A stretch of DNA of 10,162 bases, taken from NCBI GenBank assembly GCA_014896635.1, contig JADBKA010000168.1, positions 1 to 10,162 on the forward strand, written 5' to 3'. A program made the translations under genes and the position numbers. The notes under the pieces were generated by a model. The model did no database searches. It saw only the letters and a list, made by a program, of their open reading frames with translations, and was not told the DNA's origin. The stretch comes from Ktedonobacteraceae bacterium. Lineage in GTDB: Bacteria > Chloroflexota > Ktedonobacteria > Ktedonobacterales > Ktedonobacteraceae. Below are positions 4,681-10,162 of this stretch, in pieces; positions within the stretch are counted from its first letter, which is position 1, and each line of letters opens with the position of its first letter.

Positions 4681-6216
4681 ATGACTTTCCAGAGCATCCT
4701 CTTTACAAAAGCCGAAGATCGCTTGAAAGCAGAAACCCTTGAAGCACCTGTCTTCTTTGCCGATTTACACATCGATCAGATTGTAGAAACTCTCACCGCT
4801 GGTAAACAGGAATACCATTTACAGCCTTTTTTTTACACTTCTTTGAACGATACCGACGCAATCTTGTATCGTCAGGAAATCATGCGAGAACTCGAGAACT
4901 CTGTTCTGTTTGAGCATATCATATTGTTCTCTCAAAAAATGCGTAAAATGCGAGAATATCTTACTCAAGCGAATAAGCTTTATTACCGGTATCAAAAAGA
5001 GCGATGGTTTCTGGACGCGGTGGGGGTGTATTGTGATGCTGTGACCGGTCTGGTCCATGATCTCGCTCAAGTCGATCTCCAAGCGCGTGGTTTTCTGGCC
5101 TTCCGTCAGTACCTGGTAGACTATACCAGCGCCGGTCGTTTCCCGGCATTGTTGATGGCGACACAGAAGCTCCAGGCCGACCTGGCCACAGTACGCTATT
5201 GCCTGCTCATCAAGGGAAACAGTGTCAGAGTGCGCAGGTATGAAGATGAATCTGATTACAGTGCCGAGGTTGAAGCAACGTTTGCAAAATTCAAACAGGA
5301 AGCAGGAAAAGATTACCGGAGAAAATTCTATGAATGGCCAGATATGAACCATGTTGAAGCACAAATCCTGGAACTGGTGGCCAGGCTGTATCCTGACGTA
5401 TTTTCTCAACTTGAGAACTATTGCACGCAAAACAGAGATTATCTGGATGAAACACTCGCCCTTTTTGACCGGGAAATACAATTTTACATCGCCTATCTGG
5501 AGTATATCGCCCGCATCAAACGAACGGGCTTACCATTCTGTTATCCTCACGTCTGCCGCACACAGAAAGAAGTGTATGCTTATGAAAGCTTTGATCTTGC
5601 TCTGGCTCACAAACTCATCAACGAACACGCACCCGTCGTCTGCAACGATTTTTCTCTACGAGGGCAGGAGCGCATCCTGGTCGTGACCGGCCCGAACCAG
5701 GGTGGCAAAACCACTTTCGCCCGTACTTTCGGGCAACTGCACTACTTTGCCAACCTCGGCTGTCCCGTTCCAGGCAAAAAAGCGCAACTTTTCCTGTTCG
5801 ACAGGCTTCTGACGCATTTTGAGAAGGAAGAACACATCGTCAATCTCAGAGGCAAACTGCAAGATGACCTGCTCAGAATCTGGGACATCCTCAGTACGGC
5901 CACGCCTGATAGCATTGTCATCCTGAACGAAATTTTCACCTCTACCACTTTGGATGACGCAGTGTTCTTGAGCAAAAAGATTATGGAAGAGATACACCGA
6001 CTGGATGTTCTCTGTGTCTGGGTGACATTTATTGATGAGCTGGCATCGTTCAGCGAGAAAACCGTCAGTATGGTCAGTACGGTCGTTCCTGACAATCCGG
6101 CGGTGCGCACCTATAAAATCGTCAGAAAGCCAGCCGATGGGCTTTCTTACGCCATTGCTCTTGCCGAAAAGTACCGGCTGACTTACCATTGTTTAAAGGA
6201 GCGTCTGATATCATGA
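4681..6216 (+). CDS. MutS-family ATPase, first of a pair (switch His missing)
   Basis: A 511-residue protein with the C-terminal ATPase domain of the MutS family and a helical N-terminal part comparable to the MutS core/lever region. It is far shorter than MutS (about 850) and has no room for the mismatch-reading domain or its Phe-x-Glu motif, nor a Smr nuclease tail. Walker A is GPNQGGKTT (337-345). The Walker B strand reads SIVILNEIF (411-419), so the usual Asp is Asn416 while Glu417 stays; STT (421-423) follows like the MutS GTST loop. Where MutS has an ATH motif, this protein has VTF with Phe450 in place of His. Residues YRQEIMREL (63-71) match YRQQILQD in the partner. ATG follows GGGAGG by 10 bases. 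It overlaps the partner by ATGA, implying coupled translation and a complex. The role is unknown; mismatch repair in the classical sense is unlikely. Its 5' part is A+T-rich. Confidence 0.88.
   Translation: MTFQSILFTKAEDRLKAETLEAPVFFADLHIDQIVETLTAGKQEYHLQPFFYTSLNDTDAILYRQEIMRELENSVLFEHIILFSQKMRKMREYLTQANKLYYRYQKERWFLDAVGVYCDAVTGLVHDLAQVDLQARGFLAFRQYLVDYTSAGRFPALLMATQKLQADLATVRYCLLIKGNSVRVRRYEDESDYSAEVEATFAKFKQEAGKDYRRKFYEWPDMNHVEAQILELVARLYPDVFSQLENYCTQNRDYLDETLALFDREIQFYIAYLEYIARIKRTGLPFCYPHVCRTQKEVYAYESFDLALAHKLINEHAPVVCNDFSLRGQERILVVTGPNQGGKTTFARTFGQLHYFANLGCPVPGKKAQLFLFDRLLTHFEKEEHIVNLRGKLQDDLLRIWDILSTATPDSIVILNEIFTSTTLDDAVFLSKKIMEEIHRLDVLCVWVTFIDELASFSEKTVSMVSTVVPDNPAVRTYKIVRKPADGLSYAIALAEKYRLTYHCLKERLIS
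6195..6201 (+). promoter_or_regulatory. ribosome site inside the first MutS gene that sets the second start
   Basis: AAAGGAG lies within the last codons of the first gene, 11 bases before ATG 6213-6215, which overlaps TGA 6214-6216. It argues against the in-frame TTG at 6189, which lies upstream of it, and for translational coupling. Confidence 0.7.
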
Positions 6217-7724
6217 AAGTGTTTCTCATGCATCACGACAGAGATTTTGACCTGCAACAGCCCTTGCCGGCCAATGCACAGGAGTTGACGCAAGATCTGG
6301 AACTGCACACGCTCTTCAATGCGATGGCACTTGGCGACACATTTTTATTTGATGTGGCGAAGAAAGCTGTATTAACTGGTTTGCAGAATGATCTAGAGAC
6401 CATCCGCTATCGCCAGCAGATTTTGCAGGATTGCTTGAACAATGCTGGCGTTGTCAGAGAAATCTATGCGCTTGCAGTCGAAGCAATTGAGGGTGAGAAA
6501 AGGAATTATCTCGGCCTTTTGAGCAAGTATCCTGATGCGCTTCTGCGTCGCTCAATCGAAGTGCTACAGATGTTCGTGAGCATACTCAAAAAACTCAAAC
6601 GTATCGCCGAGTTACATGCTCCTGCTTTTACGTCGGCAGGCTTTCGTACGTTCTTTGCGATGCTCAATAAAGAGCTTGACGAGACGTATTTTACCAGCAT
6701 CCAGCAGCATCTCAGGAGACTGAAATTCCCCGATGGTGTACTGATCAGCGCCGGGCTGGGACAGGGCAACAAAGGCATCGACTATGTGTTGCGTCGGGTA
6801 CCTGACAAAAAACAGAACTGGCTGGAGCGTCTCTTCGCAGAAAAGCCGTCAACTTACACCTTCTTTATCAGTGACCGGGATGAAAGCGGGGCCAGAGCTT
6901 TGTCGGAATTACGTGACAGAGGAATTCACCTCGTTGCCAATGCGCTCGCTCAATCCGCTGATCATGTTCTCAGTTTTTTTACCATGCTACGGATCGAGCT
7001 GGCTTTTTATACTGGCTGTTTGAATCTCTCAGCGCAACTGGCCCAGAAAGAAGAACCACTCTCTTTCCCCCAACCCCTGCCTGCCGGTGAACGCAGACAG
7101 ACATTTACAGGATTATATGACGTGTGTCTGGCTTTAACGATGAGGCAACGCGTTGTGGGCAACAGTGTACATGCTGATGGGAAAGAGCTTGTGATCATCA
7201 CCGGCGCCAACCAGGGAGGCAAATCGACTTTTTTGCGCAGCATCGGTCTGGCTCAACTGATGATGCAATGCGGTATGTTTGTTCCGGCCGTATCTTTCTC
7301 CGCTCATATCTGTACTGGAATCTTCACGCACTATAAACGGGAAGAAGACGAAACGATGAAGAGCGGTAAGCTTGACGAGGAACTCAGCAGGATGAGCAAT
7401 ATCGTCGATCATATCAAGCCGGATGCCTTAGTGCTGTTCAATGAATCGTTTGCCGCGACAAATGAAAGAGAAGGCTCGGAGATCGCACGGCAGATCGTGC
7501 TGGCACTGCTGGAAAAGCACATCAAGGTCTTCTTCGTGACGCATCTCTACGAGTTTGCGCACGGCTTCTACGTCAGACGTCTGGCAAATGCGCTCTTTCT
7601 GCGGGCCGAGAGGCTTCCAGATGGGAGACGAACGTTTCAATTGATTGAAGGAGAGCCAATGCAAACCAGCTATGGTGCAGACTTATATCAGCAGATCTTC
7701 TGCACAGCCGCTGCCAGCACTTAA
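6213..7724 (+). CDS. MutS-family ATPase, second of a pair (switch His present)
   Basis: A 503-residue paralogue of the preceding protein with the same layout: a helical N-terminal core (DLELHTLFNAMALGD at 28-42, YRQQILQDCLNN at 66-77) and a MutS-type ATPase domain. Walker A is GANQGGKSTFLRS (331-343). FTHYKREEDETMKSGKLDEE (371-390) lies where MutS carries its signature loop. Walker B is DALVLFNES (404-412) with Asn410 in place of Asp and Glu411 kept. VTHLYEF (442-448) keeps His444, which the partner has lost. It too lacks mismatch-recognition and Smr domains. The ATG overlaps the stop of the first gene, so the two proteins are probably made in equal amounts and form a heterodimer with one more complete and one degenerate site (inference). 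The HAD gene follows after 38 bases. I recall the sequence pattern of this second protein as widespread in clostridial and Chloroflexota MutS-like proteins; that could not be checked here. Confidence 0.9.
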   Translation: MKVFLMHHDRDFDLQQPLPANAQELTQDLELHTLFNAMALGDTFLFDVAKKAVLTGLQNDLETIRYRQQILQDCLNNAGVVREIYALAVEAIEGEKRNYLGLLSKYPDALLRRSIEVLQMFVSILKKLKRIAELHAPAFTSAGFRTFFAMLNKELDETYFTSIQQHLRRLKFPDGVLISAGLGQGNKGIDYVLRRVPDKKQNWLERLFAEKPSTYTFFISDRDESGARALSELRDRGIHLVANALAQSADHVLSFFTMLRIELAFYTGCLNLSAQLAQKEEPLSFPQPLPAGERRQTFTGLYDVCLALTMRQRVVGNSVHADGKELVIITGANQGGKSTFLRSIGLAQLMMQCGMFVPAVSFSAHICTGIFTHYKREEDETMKSGKLDEELSRMSNIVDHIKPDALVLFNESFAATNEREGSEIARQIVLALLEKHIKVFFVTHLYEFAHGFYVRRLANALFLRAERLPDGRRTFQLIEGEPMQTSYGADLYQQIFCTAAAST

Positions 7725-7762
7725 AGAAAAAAATCATTGACAACTGAGGAGGACATGCTTGG

Positions 7763-8224
7763 ATGATACGACTGGATATCCCGTATCGAGGGGTGTTTGA
7801 GCTACAACATGCAGTATTTGACATCAATGGTACGCTGGCCGTTGATGGGAAGGCTGTTCCTGGCATAGCAGATCGCCTGGCGCGACTGGCAGAGGATCTT
7901 TCGCTCCATGCGCTCACTGCTGGTACGCACGGCAACGTAGCAGAGCTTGAGCAGGCCCTGGGAATTCCTCTCCGACTGATCAGGACTGGCGAGGAGAAAA
8001 CTCACTATGTTGAGCAGCTTGGTCCCGCGCACGTCATTGCCTTTGGCAATGGGATGAACGATGTCGGCATGCTGCGCCTGGCTGCTATCGGTGTGGCAGT
8101 GCTGGCCGAAGAGGGTCTGGCCGCTGGCGTACTGCATGCTGCCGATGTCCTGGTTCGTCGTCCACAAGACGCCTTTGATCTGCTGCTCAATCCTCAGCGA
8201 TTAGTGGCAACGTTACGGGGATAG
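7763..8224 (+). CDS. HAD-family hydrolase, soluble P-type-ATPase-like
   Basis: A 153-residue cap-less HAD phosphatase resembling the soluble P-type ATPase group. Motif I is HAVFDINGTLAVDG (16-29): nucleophile Asp20, but Asn22 where most HAD phosphatases have Asp; I recall Asn as usual in this group. Motif II Thr52 lies in LTAGTHG, motif III is likely Lys79 in GEEKTH, and motif IV is AFGNGMNDVGML (93-104) with Asp100. The C-terminal ADVLVRRPQDAFDLLLNPQR is typical of the group. The catalytic set is complete apart from the Asn change, which replaces the general acid/base and may slow phosphate release. AGGAGG (7747-7752) precedes the ATG by 10 bases. The gene follows the second MutS gene by 38 bases and precedes the HEAT gene by 13, so it should be in the operon. 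Substrate unknown. Confidence 0.85.
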   Translation: MIRLDIPYRGVFELQHAVFDINGTLAVDGKAVPGIADRLARLAEDLSLHALTAGTHGNVAELEQALGIPLRLIRTGEEKTHYVEQLGPAHVIAFGNGMNDVGMLRLAAIGVAVLAEEGLAAGVLHAADVLVRRPQDAFDLLLNPQRLVATLRG

Positions 8225-8237
8225 AAGGAAGAGGACT

Positions 8238-8732
8238 ATGCCACAGATCCAGTTCTGCCCAACCTGCCGGGCCATCAATCTAAGAGAGACCACTCTCTGT
8301 GAGCAGTGCAAGATGTCGCTTATTGCTGATAAACCGCTGCTTTACGAGCAGAAATTGCTCTGGGCGCTCTCTCATCCTCTTCCCGATATGCGGGAGCTAG
8401 CGGCCCGGCTGCTTGGAGAGCGCCGGCATCACCAGATACTCCCTCTCTTGATGGAGCGCCTGCTGGAAGAAACTGACAGCGGGGTGCTCTGTGCCATCAG
8501 CGAGACGCTGGGCCGACTGGGAGATTGTCAGGCAGCCACAGCCCTTGCCGAACGCCTCGCGCAGCCGAATACGCTGGTCGTAGCACTGACCATTGTCGAT
8601 GCCCTGGCAACACTTGCCCGCACGGGCTGCTGGGAAGCGCTGGACGTGTTGAAAGCTCCCCCCACCGTCGCCGAACGAGTCAGGAGGGAGATTACAGCGA
8701 GGTGGGAGACGCTCAACCGGCTCTATTGGTGA
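8238..8732 (+). CDS. zinc-ribbon and HEAT-repeat protein
   Basis: A 164-residue protein with two parts. The N-terminus has a four-cysteine zinc ribbon, CPTC (7-10) and CEQC (21-24). The rest, from about residue 40, is helical with HEAT-like repeats: MRELAARLLGERRHHQILPL (51-70), VLCAISETLGRLGDCQAATA (83-102) and VVALTIVDALATLARTGCWE (113-132). Such proteins usually act as scaffolds or adaptors and have no catalytic residues. The start at ATG 8238 follows an AAGGAAGAGG purine stretch; the HAD gene ends 13 bases before. Last in the operon, it may link the MutS-like ATPases to another partner or to nucleic acid (inference). Its stop lies inside the tail of the convergent MFS gene. Confidence 0.82.
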   Translation: MPQIQFCPTCRAINLRETTLCEQCKMSLIADKPLLYEQKLLWALSHPLPDMRELAARLLGERRHHQILPLLMERLLEETDSGVLCAISETLGRLGDCQAATALAERLAQPNTLVVALTIVDALATLARTGCWEALDVLKAPPTVAERVRREITARWETLNRLYW

Positions 8733-9901
8733 TCGTGTCCCGCCCGCATTACCAGAACAAATAATGGGAGAGCGGCCAGTTCGGCGATCAGCGAGAAGCC
8801 GATCACGACCGGCAGTGAGAGGCCATACAGAATACCAATGAACGCACTTCCCAGAAACCAGAAGATGCCGTAGCCTGCTGTAAACAGGCCGTAGGCGGAA
8901 GCCCTGCGTTGCACCGGAACCATATGGGCCACGGCTGCCGGGATAATTGATTCATGGACCCCCATGCCCAGTCCCCACAGGGCAATACCAATGAGCGCGG
9001 CCCAGAATCCTCCCAGAAAGACCAGAGGAGCAAACAAGGCCGAAAGAAGCGTCAAAAGAATCAGCACAGCGATCCCGAAACGGTCGAACAACCGCCCAAA
9101 CAGCAGTGAACCGCCGCCGCTAACACTCATTGCCACCGCATAGAAAATCGGGATCAAGGTGCTGGAGACAGTAGAAGTCCGCGCAAAGTGATAGGCAATC
9201 AGCGGGAAATCGACAAAACCGGCGGCCACGAGGACTGCTGCGGCCAGGTACATCCAGAAGACGCGCGGTAATCCTTCTGTGCGTATGTCAGGGGGGGTCG
9301 TTTCCATTGCTTCGGGTCGTGGATAGGTCAGGCGCGCCACCAGTAGAATGGCAAGTGTCATGAGCGCCGGAATGAGCAGCAAGGCAAAGGCAATCTGATA
9401 CTGGCCACGCAAGGCCAGCACGCCTGCAACCGCCAGAGGACCGACCAGCGCTCCTGCCTGGTCCAGTGCCTCATGTACTCCGAAAGCCCAGCCATAACCA
9501 CCCATCTGCTTTCCTGCGAACGAGAGCATCACATCGCGCGGGGGATTGCGCGTGGCCTTGCCCACGCGCTCCAGGACAATCAACAGGGCCGCGACCTGCC
9601 AGTTGCCGGCCAGCGCGAGCAGCGGTACGGAGAACATCTGGACAATGTATCCCACAATCGTAATCGGCCAGAACTGTCCTGTTCTGTCGCTGAGCCGTCC
9701 CGATATCAGGCGCAGGCCATACCCAAGCAGCTCACCCAGGCCGGTAATGATGCCAATAGCCGCCGCACCTGCGCCAAGCAGGCCAAGATACGGCCCGATG
9801 ATGCTGCGCGAACCCTCGTAAGTGAAGTCCGCGAACAGGCTCATGACGCCGATCAGCAAGACGAACCTCAGGGCTGCTGTTCTCATTGATTGCTGTTTCA
9901 T
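8723..9901 (-). CDS. MFS transporter, 12 transmembrane helices
   Basis: A 392-residue major facilitator with about twelve hydrophobic helices. The signature ADFTYEGSRSIIGPYLGLLG near the N-terminus marks a distinct bacterial and archaeal MFS subgroup whose substrates I cannot name. Motif A occurs twice: GRLSDRTG between helices 2 and 3, and FGRLFDRFG between helices 8 and 9. A polar loop (TYPRPEAMETTPPDIRTEG) separates the two halves. It should be in the cytoplasmic membrane as an exporter or importer of small molecules. I chose ATG 9901, with GGAG 4 bases upstream, rather than the in-frame TTG at 9919. The upstream partial gene ends 52 bases before it with no good promoter between, so they may be cotranscribed. 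The last 10 bases overlap the HEAT gene on the other strand. Confidence 0.9.
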   Translation of the reverse strand: MKQQSMRTAALRFVLLIGVMSLFADFTYEGSRSIIGPYLGLLGAGAAAIGIITGLGELLGYGLRLISGRLSDRTGQFWPITIVGYIVQMFSVPLLALAGNWQVAALLIVLERVGKATRNPPRDVMLSFAGKQMGGYGWAFGVHEALDQAGALVGPLAVAGVLALRGQYQIAFALLLIPALMTLAILLVARLTYPRPEAMETTPPDIRTEGLPRVFWMYLAAAVLVAAGFVDFPLIAYHFARTSTVSSTLIPIFYAVAMSVSGGGSLLFGRLFDRFGIAVLILLTLLSALFAPLVFLGGFWAALIGIALWGLGMGVHESIIPAAVAHMVPVQRRASAYGLFTAGYGIFWFLGSAFIGILYGLSLPVVIGFSLIAELAALPLFVLVMRAGHDHQ

Positions 9902-9953
9902 TACTCTCCACTTCCCCAATGTAGTAATCTGACATGTTGCTTAGACCGTTCCT

Positions 9954-10162
9954 TCAGCCATTGTTCCTTCCCGCTTCAGGCCGGATACTACGCTGCTTCT
10001 TATCCAGAGTGCCTTGCTGCACCGGGCCAGCCATCAGCAGGCGCAGGCGGGTGAAGAGCGGCAGAAACCAGGCAATGGCTGGACTATGGAAAGGGATGGT
10101 CAGGTGCTGCACTCCGCCTGTCTTGAGTGGCAGGAAAAGACGCAGGCCACAGCCAAGCAGTG
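9954..10162 (-). CDS. C-terminal end of an unrecognised protein, cut by window edge
   Basis: On the minus strand a frame enters from the right edge and is open for 68 codons to TGA at 9956-9954. It encodes LLGCGLRLFLPLKTGGVQH, then LTIPFHSPAIAWFLPLF, a hydrophobic stretch, and a basic, polar tail ending in RPEAGRNNG. This looks like the end of a real protein rather than noise, but I do not recognise the family. It could be a membrane-associated protein. It precedes the MFS gene by 52 bases in the same direction, so an operon is possible. Confidence 0.5.
   Translation of the reverse strand, partial: LLGCGLRLFLPLKTGGVQHLTIPFHSPAIAWFLPLFTRLRLLMAGPVQQGTLDKKQRSIRPEAGRNNG

Noticed and set aside
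4819..5481. 220-codon antisense frame inside the first MutS gene
   Set aside because: It is a shadow of a well supported gene and has no recognisable motif.
4681..7724. Reading the two ATPases as canonical MutS or MutS2 mismatch or recombination proteins
   Set aside because: Both are too short, lack the mismatch-recognition domain and the Smr nuclease, and have altered Walker B residues.
7737..7742. TTGACA just before the HAD gene, possible -35 box
   Set aside because: No -10-like hexamer lies 16-19 bp downstream; the bases there belong to the ribosome site and start of the HAD gene.
9732..9935. 67-codon minus-strand frame starting MSDYYIGEVE upstream of the MFS start
   Set aside because: No ribosome site, out of frame with the MFS gene, and mostly a shadow of its first helices.
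1..10162. CRISPR array, insertion sequence, tRNA or long repeats
   Set aside because: No regularly spaced direct repeats, transposase motifs, terminal inverted repeats or cloverleaf-like segments were seen on reading both strands.

Overview
The window reads as chromosomal DNA of a free-living bacterium. Most genes have Shine-Dalgarno sites and several have sigma-70-like promoters. A split-barrel deazaflavin-type oxidoreductase, TetR and MerR regulators, a polyketone-type alpha/beta hydrolase and an unusual pair of MutS-family ATPases together suggest a Chloroflexota (Ktedonobacteria-like) or actinobacterial-like soil organism. This placement is inference; there is no rRNA or other taxonomic marker here.

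Left part (1-2200): an unassigned 335-base stretch, then three leftward genes. These are a small isoprenylcysteine-methyltransferase-like membrane protein that seems to have lost its start codon and a short internal segment, a TetR regulator with its own promoter and operator, and a MerR regulator. Between the MerR gene and the rightward oxidoreductase gene lies a textbook MerR promoter: -35 and -10 boxes 19 bp apart around a perfect 16-bp palindrome.

Middle (2365-4680): the oxidoreductase, then an alpha/beta hydrolase with an intact Ser-Asp-His triad and its own extended -10 promoter. The 479-base gap that follows is not empty. It holds a promoter about 95 bases upstream of a strong intrinsic terminator, which could be a small RNA or an attenuated leader, and then structured DNA leading into the next operon.

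Core (4681-8732): an apparent four-gene operon. Two MutS-family ATPases of 511 and 503 residues overlap by ATGA. Both lack room for the mismatch-recognition domain, and both have Asn in place of the Walker B Asp. The first has also lost the His that follows the Walker B region in MutS proteins, while the second keeps it. A P-type-ATPase-like soluble HAD hydrolase and a zinc-ribbon plus HEAT-repeat protein follow with gaps of 38 and 13 bases. I infer a heterodimeric ATPase with unequal sites plus an accessory phosphatase and scaffold. This is the most interesting part of the window.

Right part (8723-10162): a leftward 12-helix MFS transporter whose stop codon overlaps the HEAT gene tail to tail by 10 bp, preceded by the C-terminal end of an unrecognised leftward gene that runs off the window. 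No mobile element, tRNA, rRNA or CRISPR array was seen.
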